In this document: piece after piece, positions 18,868 through 27,539 of the stretch
How positions within the stretch are numbered: position 1 is the stretch's first letter
Layout: each line of letters begins with the position of its first letter
Origin: Arthrobacter sp. zg-Y1110
Lineage (GTDB): Bacteria > Actinomycetota > Actinomycetes > Actinomycetales > Micrococcaceae
Assembly (NCBI RefSeq): GCF_025244865.1
Contig: NZ_CP104272.1
Coordinates: 3,442,100-3,506,099 of the forward strand
Direction: 5' to 3'
DNA: 64,000 bases
Translations under genes and position numbers: made by a program
The notes under the pieces: model-generated
What the model saw: the letters and a program-made list of their open reading frames with translations, nothing else
The model's database searches: none
What the model was told of the DNA's origin: nothing

Positions 18868-19434
18868 TTAGAAGGGCGGATCGTTCGAATCCGGGCCGCT
18901 GCCCCATCCACCGGAGTTGCCGCCCGCAGGGGCGCCCCAGGGATCGTCAGCCGGTGCGGACTGCGCCGGCTGCTGCTGGCCGCCGCCCCAACCGGAGTTG
19001 GAGTTGCCGCCGAAGCCGCCGCCACCGCCGCCGTTGTTTCCGCCGAAGCCGCCGCCGCCACCGCCGGAGCGCTGGGTGCGGGTGACCTTGGCAGAGGCAT
19101 AACGCAGCGAGGGGCCGATTTCGTCGACCTCAAGCTCCATTACGGTGCGCTTTTCGCCTTCTTTGGTTTCGTACGAACGCGACTTCAGGCGGCCCTGGCA
19201 AACTACGCGGGTTCCCTTGGTGAGGGACTCGGCGACGTTTTCAGCAGCTTCACGCCAGACAGACGCGCGGAGGAACAGCGTTTCGCCGTCCTTCCACTCG
19301 TTGGACTGACGGTCGAAGGTCCGCGGGGTCGAGGCAATGGTGAAGTTCGCCACTGCCGAACCGGACGGAGTGAACCGCAGTTCCGGGTCGTTGGTTAGGT
19401 TACCGACGACGGTGATTGTTGTCTCGCCTGCCAT
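18868..19434 (-). CDS. ssb: single-stranded DNA-binding protein
   Basis: A 188-residue SSB. Residues 1-110 form the OB fold that coats single-stranded DNA ([20 protein letters not shown], then [17 protein letters not shown]). Residues 120-175 are a Gly-rich disordered linker with runs of GGG and GGFGGN. The C-terminus ends in the acidic tip DSNDPPF that recruits repair and replication proteins. The ATG at 19434 has AGGAGGC directly before it. Its place between rpsF and rpsR is conserved across bacteria. Confidence 0.97.
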   Translation of the reverse strand: MAGETTITVVGNLTNDPELRFTPSGSAVANFTIASTPRTFDRQSNEWKDGETLFLRASVWREAAENVAESLTKGTRVVCQGRLKSRSYETKEGEKRTVMELEVDEIGPSLRYASAKVTRTQRSGGGGGGFGGNNGGGGGGFGGNSNSGWGGGQQQPAQSAPADDPWGAPAGGNSGGWGSGPDSNDPPF

Positions 19435-19468
19435 GAAAGCCTCCTGATATCAGTACGGGTTGCCGAAA

Positions 19469-19819
19469 TTATTCTGCGGAAACCTTTGCAGCGTCCTTAG
19501 CGGCCTTCTTGGCATCCTTCTTCGAGATCTTCTGCTCTTCAGGGCGGATGATCTTGGTGCGCATGATGGTCTCGTTGAGGCTCAGCTGGCGATCAAGCTC
19601 GGCTGCTGCTGCAGGCGTACCGGTGAAGTTAACCACCGCGTAGATGCCTTCAGTCTTTTTCTGGATTTCGTAGGCCAGTCGACGACGGCCCCAGATGTCT
19701 ACCTTGTCGATGGTTCCACCATCGTTGCGGACAACATTGAGGAACTTGTCGAGCGAAGGCTCGACGGTACGCTCTTCGACCTCGGGGTCGATGATTACCA
19801 TCAGTTCATAAGCACGCAT
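19469..19819 (-). CDS. rpsF: 30S ribosomal protein S6
   Basis: A protein of about 116 residues, partner of S18 on the small subunit. [16 protein letters not shown] at the start and [19 protein letters not shown] in the middle are the S6 signature; a Lys/Ala-rich tail follows. The ATG at 19819 is preceded by a near-perfect AAAGGAGGTGG. It is the first gene of the operon and its leader may carry the S6:S18 feedback site. Confidence 0.97.
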   Translation of the reverse strand: MRAYELMVIIDPEVEERTVEPSLDKFLNVVRNDGGTIDKVDIWGRRRLAYEIQKKTEGIYAVVNFTGTPAAAAELDRQLSLNETIMRTKIIRPEEQKISKKDAKKAAKDAAKVSAE

Positions 19820-19831
19820 TTGTGAACCCAC

Positions 19832-20000
19832 CTCCTTTGGGCTATACGGTCACGGCATTTCCGTAACAGGAGGTTCTTTTGCGTTGTCTCCCCTCGGCAT
19901 GCAGCTGATCCGCAGCGGGGGGAATCTGCCGACCGAAGCCGACAGCACAGACTTTCTTATCCTATCCGATTTCCCGGGACGGGATTGACACGCCGGGATC
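19832..20000 (-). promoter_or_regulatory. rpsF promoter and leader, possible S6:S18 autoregulatory RNA
   Basis: Reading toward rpsF, TGTCAA then 19 bases then TAGGAT (around 19955-19990) is a plausible promoter. The transcribed leader contains a hairpin GTTACGG-AAATG-CCGTGAC at about 19850-19868 with CCG at its end. Many bacteria use a CCG-containing hairpin here to bind the S6:S18 pair and shut down the operon; the match is suggestive only. Confidence 0.4.
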
Positions 20001-20020
20001 CGCCGGCCGTTCCGTCCGGG

Positions 20021-21301
20021 TCAGGCGGCCCCCGCCGCGAAGAACAGCTGTGCCACTGCGGCCAGGCGCCGGGGGTCATGCACGCCTGCCATTTCCCGGG
20101 CCGAGTGCATGGAAAGTACGGGAATCCCGACATCCACGGTCCGGATGCCGAGCCGCGTTGCGGTCAGGGGTCCAATGGTGGAGCCGCAGGGGACGGAGTT
20201 GTGGGACACGAATTCCTGGTACGGCACCTCGGCGGCCGTGCAGAGGCTCGCCCAGCGGGCCATGCCGGGGGCGTCGGTGGTGTAACGCTGGTTGGCGTTG
20301 ATCTTCAGCAGCGGCCCGCCGTTGAGCACCGGGTGGTTGGCGGGATCATGCCGCTCCGCATAGTTGGGGTGGACGGCGTGGCCGACATCCGCGGAAATAC
20401 AGAAGGAGGCGGCCATCGCGCGGGCACGGTCCGCCGTCGTCGCACCGAGTCCGTCACCGATCCGCAGCAGTACGTCTTCGAGGAACGGGCCGGCAGCGCC
20501 GGACCGGCTGCCGCTGCCCACCTCTTCGTGGTCGAACGCCGCGAGGACGGCAACCGGTGCCGTGGGCGCGACGTCGGCCGCGATAAGTGCGACGACGCCG
20601 GCATGGACGGAGGAAAGGTTGTCCAGCCGCCCCGAGGCGAAGAACTCTCCCTCGGCGCCGAAAACCTGCGGTGGCTGGGTGTCGGCGGCAACGATGTCGT
20701 AGCCGCCGATCTCCTCCGGTGCCAGGCCGGCCTTTGCCGCCAGCAGCGCCACGAGGTCGGAGGTGGACGGGTCCCCCAGTCCCCAGACCGGGTTCATGTG
20801 CTGTTGCTTATCCAGCTTCAAGCCCTCGTTCACGGCCCGGTCCAGGTGGATGGCCAGCTGCGGAAAGCGCATCAGCGGGCCGGTCTCCACGAGCCGTTCC
20901 TCGCCGGCCAGGGTGACCATCCGACCGGCAAGCTGCAGCTCCCGGTCCAGCCAGGAGTTCAGCAGCGGGCCGCCGTAGACTTCGACGCCGGCCTGCAGCC
21001 AGCCGAGCCGTCCGGTGGTGGGCCGTGGCTTGAGCTTGAAGGACGGCGAATCGGTGTGGGTACCGAAGATCGAGAACCCCGTGGCGGGGCCCGCGGCCTC
21101 AGGCGTGACCCAGGCGATGAACGCGCCGTCGCGCACCACAAAGAACTTTCCGGCCGAGCGCGGGAAATCTCCGGTCTCGAGTACTTCCGTGAACCCTGCC
21201 TCCGCCAGGCGGCGCGCGCCTTCACGCGCAGCGTGGAAGCTGGAGGGTGAGGCGCTGACAAACGCGCCGAGGTCATTGATGTGGGCCAATGCGTCAGACA
21301 T
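20021..21301 (-). CDS. apeB: M18 family aminopeptidase
   Basis: A 426-residue cytosolic metallo-aminopeptidase that trims N-terminal (often acidic) residues from peptides. Zinc-site motifs of the family are present: GTHTDSPS (80-87, His82), FDHEEVGSGS in the middle and the late SVPCGSTIGP plus VGIPVLSMHSARE with the final His ligand. Length agrees with bacterial ApeB/DNPEP-like enzymes. The ATG at 21301 is used rather than an upstream frame extension because homology begins there. It is a single gene upstream of the ABC cluster's terminator. Confidence 0.92.
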   Translation of the reverse strand: MSDALAHINDLGAFVSASPSSFHAAREGARRLAEAGFTEVLETGDFPRSAGKFFVVRDGAFIAWVTPEAAGPATGFSIFGTHTDSPSFKLKPRPTTGRLGWLQAGVEVYGGPLLNSWLDRELQLAGRMVTLAGEERLVETGPLMRFPQLAIHLDRAVNEGLKLDKQQHMNPVWGLGDPSTSDLVALLAAKAGLAPEEIGGYDIVAADTQPPQVFGAEGEFFASGRLDNLSSVHAGVVALIAADVAPTAPVAVLAAFDHEEVGSGSRSGAAGPFLEDVLLRIGDGLGATTADRARAMAASFCISADVGHAVHPNYAERHDPANHPVLNGGPLLKINANQRYTTDAPGMARWASLCTAAEVPYQEFVSHNSVPCGSTIGPLTATRLGIRTVDVGIPVLSMHSAREMAGVHDPRRLAAVAQLFFAAGAA

Positions 21302-21361
21302 GCTCCGATTCAACCAGAGCCCGTCGCCCCGGCGTAACCACCGGCCTTCTCGGACGTAAAG

Positions 21362-21390
21362 AACCCCCGGCACGACCATTGCCGGGGGTT
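21362..21390 (-). terminator. hairpin terminator after the ABC exporter genes
   Basis: Arms AACCCCCGGC (21362-21371) and GCCGGGGGTT (21381-21390) are exact complements with a nine-base loop. On minus it lies 80 bases after the permease stop and is followed by TCTTT. It separates the ABC genes from the aminopeptidase. Confidence 0.8.
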
Positions 21391-21470
21391 GTGGAGGAAT
21401 TGTTGGTTGGTTCCGGTGCGGGTGGCGGCGGCCGTTCTTCCGCCGCCGCCCGCACCGAAGTTCAGTGCCC

Positions 21471-22349
21471 CTAGACGTCCCGTTTCTTGGTTACGACCAG
21501 GGAAGCGATCAGCAGTACAGCTGCCCAGGCTGCGAGGACCAGGCCGCCCTGCAGCTGGGTGAGGGCTCCGTCCGCAATCGGGCCGGCCGTCACCAGCTGG
21601 GTTCCCGCGTTGCTCGGCAGGAACCGTGCGGCGTCCGGAATCCAGTCCGCCAGGTTCTGCACGATGGCCACCACCAGGGGCAGGACGAAGATGATGCCGA
21701 TGGCGGTCACCACGCCTCCGGCGGTGTTCCGCAGCAGGGTGCCGATGGCCATGGCAAACACGGCGATCAGTGCCAGGCACGTTCCGGTGTTGAGGATGCT
21801 GGCGAGCACTCCGTCATCATCCAGGGACAGGCTGAGGTCTGCGCTGCCCAGGATCGGCTGGGCCACCAGGAAGGAGATGAAGGCGGCACCTGCACCGACC
21901 GCGAAGGAAATCAGGGCGATAAGCAGGTTCTTTGCCAGCAGCGCCGGAATGCGCTTGGGAACAGCGCTGAAGGTGGAGCGGATCATTCCGGTGCCCCATT
22001 CGGAGGCGATGAGCACCACCGCGAGGGAAGCGATGAGCAACTGGCCGAAGAAGAGTCCGCTGGCGGGGATCTCCGGAACCAGGCTGTCGGCCGCGGGCGG
22101 CCCGGCCTGCGCTGCGTCCGGGCTGCCGGCACCGCCGCCGAATTCATTGACAATCTGGGTGGTGCCCCAGGCACCCAGAGCTGCCAGTCCGACCATCACC
22201 ACTACGGTGATGGCCAGGAGGATGACGGTGGAAGGGACCGTAGTGATCTTGATCCACTCGGATTTCAGGACCCGGAGGAAGCTCAGTCCGGAGCCGGAGG
22301 AGGCGGCCGGCGATGACGCGGGATTCTTGGATGTTGTAGCGGTACTCAC
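21471..22349 (-). CDS. ABC-2 type transporter permease
   Basis: A 292-residue membrane protein with about six helices and a cytoplasmic N-terminus, with one large extracytoplasmic loop after the first helix. The pattern (SEWIKITTVPSTVILLAITV, then repeated AV/LI-rich helices) matches the ABC-2 permeases that work with the ATPase next door. The GTG at 22349 is only four bases from the stop of that ATPase, with GGAAGGGG upstream, so they are translated together. The substrate is unknown; such pairs export lipids, peptides or drugs. Confidence 0.87.
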   Translation of the reverse strand: MSTATTSKNPASSPAASSGSGLSFLRVLKSEWIKITTVPSTVILLAITVVVMVGLAALGAWGTTQIVNEFGGGAGSPDAAQAGPPAADSLVPEIPASGLFFGQLLIASLAVVLIASEWGTGMIRSTFSAVPKRIPALLAKNLLIALISFAVGAGAAFISFLVAQPILGSADLSLSLDDDGVLASILNTGTCLALIAVFAMAIGTLLRNTAGGVVTAIGIIFVLPLVVAIVQNLADWIPDAARFLPSNAGTQLVTAGPIADGALTQLQGGLVLAAWAAVLLIASLVVTKKRDV

Positions 22350-22353
22350 GGTT

Positions 22354-23307
22354 TTATTTCCCCTTCCCGGAGGCAGTTCCCGCGGCGGTTAGCTCCTGCG
22401 GCAGGTCCTGGGACCGGTATTCAACGTCATCTCGGGTCAGCTCCATGTAGGCGTCCTCGAGGGACACCTGCAGGGGTGTCAGTTCGTACACCAGGATCCG
22501 GCGGTCCAGCGCGGCCTCGGCGATGATTCGCGGTTCCGCCCCCGTGACCTCCAGCAGCCCGGATTCCTTCTCCACGCCGGCGACCCCCGGACCGGCCACT
22601 GCTTCCAGGAGTTCGCGCGGGCTGTCCGTACGGACGAGGACGCGTACCTTGTTCTGGCCGGCAATAATCTCGGCGATGGGCGCGTCGGCAATGATCCGGC
22701 CGCGGCCAATCACGATCAGGTGGTCCGCCGTCTGCGCCATTTCGCTCATCAGGTGGGACGAGAGGAACACGGTGCGGCCTTCCGCGGCCAGCCCCCGGGC
22801 AAGGTGCCGGACCCAGAGGACGCCTTCGGGATCGAGTCCGTTGACCGGCTCGTCCAGGATGACCGTGTGCGGGTCTCCCAGCAGCGCGGATGCGATACCA
22901 AGCCGCTGCCCCATACCCAGGGAGAAGCCGCCTACCCGCTTCTTGGCTACCGGGCCCAGGCCGGTGAGCTCAATGACTTCGTTGACCCGCTTGGCGGAGA
23001 TGCCGTGGGTTGCCGCCATGGCCCGCAGGTGGTTGTACGCGCTGCGCTTGGTGTGGACCGCTTTCGCGTCGAGCAGGGCGCCAACCTCGCGGAGGGGTGC
23101 CGCGTGCCGGGCGTAGGGTTTGCCGTTGACCAGCACCCGGCCCGAGGTCGGACGGTCCAGACCCACAATCATGCGCATGGTGGTCGATTTACCGGCCCCG
23201 TTGGGACCTAGGAAACCGGTGACCTTGCCGGGCTGGACAGTAAAGGAAACGTTGTCGACGGCGGTTTTGTCGCCGTAGCGCTTCGAGAGGCCGGATGCCT
23301 CGATCAT
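22354..23307 (-). CDS. ABC transporter ATP-binding protein (copy 1)
   Basis: A 317-residue ATPase. Walker A GPNGAGKST is at about 34-42, the Q-loop region follows, the signature is FSLGMGQRL and the Walker B is VILDEPVNGLDPEG, all intact. The C-terminal 90 residues are a regulatory extension found in drug-export ATPases. It is strikingly similar to the next ATPase at 23421-24353, in both sequence and length, and shares the ending ASLEDAYMELT. It is coupled to the permease at 21471-22349. Confidence 0.92.
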   Translation of the reverse strand: MIEASGLSKRYGDKTAVDNVSFTVQPGKVTGFLGPNGAGKSTTMRMIVGLDRPTSGRVLVNGKPYARHAAPLREVGALLDAKAVHTKRSAYNHLRAMAATHGISAKRVNEVIELTGLGPVAKKRVGGFSLGMGQRLGIASALLGDPHTVILDEPVNGLDPEGVLWVRHLARGLAAEGRTVFLSSHLMSEMAQTADHLIVIGRGRIIADAPIAEIIAGQNKVRVLVRTDSPRELLEAVAGPGVAGVEKESGLLEVTGAEPRIIAEAALDRRILVYELTPLQVSLEDAYMELTRDDVEYRSQDLPQELTAAGTASGKGK

Positions 23308-23420
23308 GGGTGATCCTCACGTTGGGAAGCAAAAGCTGGGGGGCTACCCTCCACCATAGGGGGCCAGCGCCGCAACGGGACCGGTCCAAGGGATGATTCA
23401 GGGGTCCCCCTTAGGGATGA

Positions 23421-24353
23421 CTAGGGATTTCCCCGAGGCTCCTGCCCGATATCCCGGGATTGGTACTCGACCTCTCCACGGGTCAACTCCATATAGGCGT
23501 CCTCCAGGGATGCCTGCCGCGGGGTCAGCTCGGTGACCAGGATCCGCTGCGACAGCGCCGCTTCGGCAATCCCGCGGGCGGACAGACCGAGGATTTCGAG
23601 CTGGCCCGGTGCCGGCCGGCGTATTTCCACGCCGTCCGCACCTATCGCCGCCGCCAGGGCATCGACGTCGTCCGCGCGCACCAGGGTGCGTTCGCGCCCG
23701 CTGCCGGCGAGGACCTGGTCCATGGGTGCATCCGCCAGGATCCTGCCGCGGCCGATCACAATCAGGTGGTCGGCGGTGACTGCCATCTCGCTCATCAAGT
23801 GCGAGGAAATGAACACCGTGCGGCCCTCCGCAGCCAGGCCCCTGGCAAGATGGCGGACCCACTGCACGCCCTCCGGGTCCAGCCCGTTGACCGGCTCGTC
23901 GAAGATAAGCGTGCGGGGGTCCCCCAGCAGTGCCGCCGCGATTCCCAGCCGCTGGCCCATCCCCATGGAGAAACCGCCCACACGTTTGTTGGCTGCCGCA
24001 CCGAGGCCCGTCAATTCGATGACCTCGGTGATGCGGGCTTTGGGGATGCCGTGGCTGGCGGCGAGCGCCCGCAGATGGTTGTAGGCCGTCCGCCGAGGGT
24101 GGACCGCCTTTGCCTCCAGGAGCGCACCGACCTCCCGCAGGGGCGCCGTGTGGCTGGCGTAGGGCCGGCCGTTGACCTCCACACTGCCGGCGGTTGGATG
24201 GTCCAGCCCCATGATCATGCGCATGGTGGTCGATTTACCGGCCCCGTTCGGGCCGAGGAAACCGGTGACCTTGCCGGGCTGGACATCGAAGGAGATGCCG
24301 TCGACGGCAGTCTTGCCGCCGAAGACCTTGGCGAGGCTGCGGGCCTCAATCAT
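23421..24353 (-). CDS. ABC transporter ATP-binding protein (copy 2, tandem duplicate)
   Basis: A 310-residue ATPase with complete motifs: GPNGAGKST, FSMGMGQRL and IFDEPVNGLDPEG. Over most of its length it aligns without gaps to the ATPase at 22354-23307, and the neighbouring DNA keeps many identical stretches, so the two arose by tandem duplication. It has no permease of its own directly after it; it lies between copy 1 and a DrrB-like permease that already has a DrrA-like ATPase. It may share the downstream permease or form a mixed dimer with copy 1. The ATG at 24353 follows GAGGT. Confidence 0.9.
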   Translation of the reverse strand: MIEARSLAKVFGGKTAVDGISFDVQPGKVTGFLGPNGAGKSTTMRMIMGLDHPTAGSVEVNGRPYASHTAPLREVGALLEAKAVHPRRTAYNHLRALAASHGIPKARITEVIELTGLGAAANKRVGGFSMGMGQRLGIAAALLGDPRTLIFDEPVNGLDPEGVQWVRHLARGLAAEGRTVFISSHLMSEMAVTADHLIVIGRGRILADAPMDQVLAGSGRERTLVRADDVDALAAAIGADGVEIRRPAPGQLEILGLSARGIAEAALSQRILVTELTPRQASLEDAYMELTRGEVEYQSRDIGQEPRGNP

Positions 24354-24385
24354 GGTTGACCTCGTTTCCGAAGGGCTCCGCCCCG

Positions 24386-25228
24386 CTACCGGGAGCTGAT
24401 CGACTCGAACTTCCGTACCGCCAACGGGACGAAGACGACGAGCATCACTGCCGCCCCGATCAGCACCGTGGCAACGGCGTTCTGCATCGGCCAGGTGTCC
24501 GGCACCGGGGCGGTGCCCAGGTTGCCGAACAGCTCACGCACGGCCTGCACGAGTGCCGAGACCGGGTTCCAGTCCGCAAAAGTCTCCAGCGGGCCGGGGA
24601 GGTTGGAACTCTGCACAAATGCGTTGGAGATGAAGGTGATGGGAAACAGGATCATAAAGGACGCGTTGTTGATTGTCTCCGGTGATCGCACCGCCATACC
24701 GAGCAGGGCCATGACCCAGCTGAAGGCGTAGGAGAACAGCAAAAGCAGCGCGATGGCGGCCAGGAACCTGCCGGGTGTGGAGTTCACCCGCCAGCCCACC
24801 AGCAGGCCGGTACCCATCATGATGAGTATGGAGATCCCGTTGAGCGCCAGGTCGGCGTTGGTTCTGCCGATCAGCACTGCGGACGGGCTCATCGGCAGGG
24901 TCCGGAACCGGTCAATGATCCCCTCCTTCAGGTCCTGTGCCATGGCGGAGCCGGAGAACGTGGACCCGAACACCACGGTTTGGGCAAAGATGCCTGCCAT
25001 CAGGAACTGGGTGTAATCCGTCCCCGCAACAGCAATGGACCCGCCGTAGACCTGGCTGAACAGCAGTACGAACATGATCGGCTGCAGCACGGCGAAGATG
25101 ATCATGTCCGGCGACCGCTTGATCTTGATCAGGTTCCGTTTGGTGACGGTCCACCCGTCCCCTACCCAACGTGCCGGAAGACTGGGGGTGCCGGTCCGGA
25201 TGCCGGTTGCTGATACTGCCGCGCTCAT
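24386..25228 (-). CDS. ABC-2 type permease, DrrB-like
   Basis: A 280-residue permease with about six helices of the daunorubicin-resistance DrrB type: a cytoplasmic N-terminus, TKRNLIKIKRSPDMIIFAVL before the first helix and AQDLKEGIIDRFRTLPMSPSA, the family's conserved loop. Its ATG overlaps the stop of the DrrA-like ATPase (ATGA), which makes the pair clear. It probably exports a lipid, antibiotic or other hydrophobic compound. Confidence 0.9.
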   Translation of the reverse strand: MSAAVSATGIRTGTPSLPARWVGDGWTVTKRNLIKIKRSPDMIIFAVLQPIMFVLLFSQVYGGSIAVAGTDYTQFLMAGIFAQTVVFGSTFSGSAMAQDLKEGIIDRFRTLPMSPSAVLIGRTNADLALNGISILIMMGTGLLVGWRVNSTPGRFLAAIALLLLFSYAFSWVMALLGMAVRSPETINNASFMILFPITFISNAFVQSSNLPGPLETFADWNPVSALVQAVRELFGNLGTAPVPDTWPMQNAVATVLIGAAVMLVVFVPLAVRKFESISSR

Positions 25229-26226
25229 CGGTGTGCCTCCTCTTTCTCCGTTTCGCTGTCCGCCGGCTTGCCGGTGAGCTGCAGGAAGACGTCGTCCAGG
25301 GTGGGGCGGCGGATGCCGGCGTCGTGCAGTTCGATGCCGCCGGCCTCCAGCTCGGACAGGATGCGCTGGAGCGCTGCGGGACCGTCGACGACGGCGACCT
25401 CCAGCGTCCGGCCGTCGCTGGAAACGTGCGGGTCGCCGGAACCGTGCCGGCCCAGGATGGTCAGCGCTTCGTCAGAGTCCTCCTGGCGGTGCAGGGCCAC
25501 CGCCACTCGGTGCCCGCCGATCTGTGCCTTCAGGTCATCCGAGGTGCCCTCCGCAATTACCTTTCCCTCATCGATCACGGCCACCTTGTCTGCCAGCTGG
25601 TCCGCTTCCTCCAGGTACTGGGTGGTCAGCAGCAGCGTGGTTCCCCGGGCAACGAGGTCGGTGATGACGCCCCACAGCGCGATCCGGGACCGCGGATCCA
25701 GGCCCGTTGTCGGTTCGTCCAGGAACAGGACCCGGGGTTGGTTCACCAGGGCGCCGGCGAGATCCAGGCGGCGGCGCATGCCGCCGGAATAGCCCTTGAC
25801 CGGCCGGTTGCCGGCGTCGGACAGTTCGAACATGTCGATGAGTTCGATTGCCCGTTCCTTCGCGCGCCGGGCGGGCAGGTGGTACAGATGCCCCACCATG
25901 TCCAGGTTTTCGATACCGGTAAGGTTTTCGTCCACGGCGGAGTACTGGCCGGACACCCCAATGACGCGGCGTACTTCTTTGGGGTCGGTGAGGACGTTTA
26001 TGCCGTCAATGACGGCTGTACCCGAATCGGGCCGGATGAGGGTGGTGAGGACCTTGACGGCAGTCGTTTTCCCGGCCCCGTTGGGGCCCAGCAAAGCGGT
26101 CACCGTTCCTTCAGGGACAGTGATATCCAGTCCGTCCAGGGCATGCACGGGACCGGATTTCGAGGAGTAGACCTTGGTCAGCCCCTCGGCGGAAATCAAC
26201 GGCGTGGACTGTGGTGAAAAGGACAT
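25225..26226 (-). CDS. ABC transporter ATP-binding protein, DrrA-like
   Basis: A 333-residue ATPase of the daunorubicin-resistance DrrA family. GPNGAGKTT (Walker A), YSGGMRRRLD (signature) and LFLDEPTTGLDPRSR (Walker B) are present, followed by a C-terminal domain of about 100 residues typical of DrrA. It energises the permease whose start overlaps its stop. The ATG at 26226 has no strong ribosome-binding site. It is the first gene of a five-gene ABC cluster that runs to 21471. Confidence 0.92.
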   Translation of the reverse strand: MSFSPQSTPLISAEGLTKVYSSKSGPVHALDGLDITVPEGTVTALLGPNGAGKTTAVKVLTTLIRPDSGTAVIDGINVLTDPKEVRRVIGVSGQYSAVDENLTGIENLDMVGHLYHLPARRAKERAIELIDMFELSDAGNRPVKGYSGGMRRRLDLAGALVNQPRVLFLDEPTTGLDPRSRIALWGVITDLVARGTTLLLTTQYLEEADQLADKVAVIDEGKVIAEGTSDDLKAQIGGHRVAVALHRQEDSDEALTILGRHGSGDPHVSSDGRTLEVAVVDGPAALQRILSELEAGGIELHDAGIRRPTLDDVFLQLTGKPADSETEKEEAHR

Positions 26227-26292
26227 GCGTTGAGGGTAGGACCGGGACGGGCCGCCGCGCCCGTCCTTTGCGGACAGAAACGGTCCGCAGCT

Positions 26293-27525
26293 TTAGGCAG
26301 GTTCGGGCTCGGCTTTCTGCTCGGCAGCGGCCGGAGCAAAAGCAATGGACACCAGCATGGCCGCGCCCACCACCAGCAGGGCGTTGCGTATGCCCCAGTG
26401 CTCGCCCAGGAAGCCCAGCACCGGCGGGCCGACGAAGAAGGCCATGTAGCCGATGGTGGACACCACCGATACCCGGCCCGCAGCATGGACCGGATCTTCC
26501 CCGGCGGCAGACATGCCCATTGGGAAGCCCAGGGCCGCGCCGACGCCCCACAGCACGGCGCCGAGGGCGGCGAGCCCGAGGTTCGGGGCAAAAACGAAGA
26601 GCAGCAGGCCGGCGAGGGAGGCGCTCATGCACACCCGCAGCGCCGGTACGCGGCCCATCCGGTCGATCAGCCGGGCACCGAACCAGCGGGTAAGGGTCAT
26701 GGCTGCCACGAAGATCCCGAACATCACGGCACCGGCGGACTCGCTGGTGCCCAGTCCGTCCACGGTCGCCTTGGCCACCCAGTCATTTGCCGCACCTTCG
26801 GTGAGGGCAGCGCCCATGACGACGACGCCGATCAGCAGCGTCCGGCCCTCCCGCCAGGCACCGAACCGGGAGGGTTTGACCGTCGCGTCGGCTCCGTGGG
26901 CTGCGGGTGCGTGCGGCAACTGGAGGAAGTTCCGCGGCACGATCAGCACCGCCACGCAAACCACCGTCAGGATTCCCAGCAGATGCAGGGACAGCGAGAT
27001 TCCTGCCCAGGAGAGCAGCGCACCGATCATGGCACCCACAAACGCCCCGGCGCTGAAGGCGCCGTGGAACTTGGGCATCACCGTCCGGCCCACCCGGCGT
27101 TCGACGTCGGCCCCCTCAAGGTTCATGGCGACATCCCAGCCGGCAATTCCGACGCCGAAGACCAGCAGACCGGCACCGGTCAGCGGAATCGACCCCAGGC
27201 TGAGTCCGGCGGCGATGGCCAGGGAGGCTATCGACGTCGTGATTCCCCCGGCGCGCACGGTGCCTGCGGTGCCGATGCGCTGCGCCACCGATCCGGCCAG
27301 CGGCAGCGCGGCCACGGATCCGATGGCCGAGAACAGCAGGAGCAGGCCGACACCGGCGGCGCCGATTCCCAGATCCTCGGCGGCGGCGGGAATGCGGGCT
27401 GCCCAGCTGGCGAACACGAGGCCGTTGAGGCCGAAAATCACGAAGACGGCAACGAGTGCCTTATTCAGGCCGGTTTCGTGGCGGAGGGCGGCATCATGGA
27501 GGGGCTGCGCACTGTTTTCGTTCAC
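26293..27525 (-). CDS. major facilitator superfamily transporter
   Basis: A 410-residue carrier with about twelve membrane helices. LNGLVFASWAARIPAAAEDLG at the start resembles the inner-membrane YbjJ/fucose-permease-like branch of MFS. The conserved loop is weak. Its GTG start at 27525 has GGAG nine bases upstream and lies 14 bases after the ABC-F stop, so they may be co-transcribed. Substrate unknown. Confidence 0.85.
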   Translation of the reverse strand: MNENSAQPLHDAALRHETGLNKALVAVFVIFGLNGLVFASWAARIPAAAEDLGIGAAGVGLLLLFSAIGSVAALPLAGSVAQRIGTAGTVRAGGITTSIASLAIAAGLSLGSIPLTGAGLLVFGVGIAGWDVAMNLEGADVERRVGRTVMPKFHGAFSAGAFVGAMIGALLSWAGISLSLHLLGILTVVCVAVLIVPRNFLQLPHAPAAHGADATVKPSRFGAWREGRTLLIGVVVMGAALTEGAANDWVAKATVDGLGTSESAGAVMFGIFVAAMTLTRWFGARLIDRMGRVPALRVCMSASLAGLLLFVFAPNLGLAALGAVLWGVGAALGFPMGMSAAGEDPVHAAGRVSVVSTIGYMAFFVGPPVLGFLGEHWGIRNALLVVGAAMLVSIAFAPAAAEQKAEPEPA

Positions 27526-27539
27526 GCCAGTATTCTCCC

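Noticed and set aside
18870..18900. A tRNA-like GTTCGAATCC stretch
   Set aside because: It lies inside the ssb coding sequence and no cloverleaf can be formed around it. No tRNA or rRNA gene was recognised in the window.
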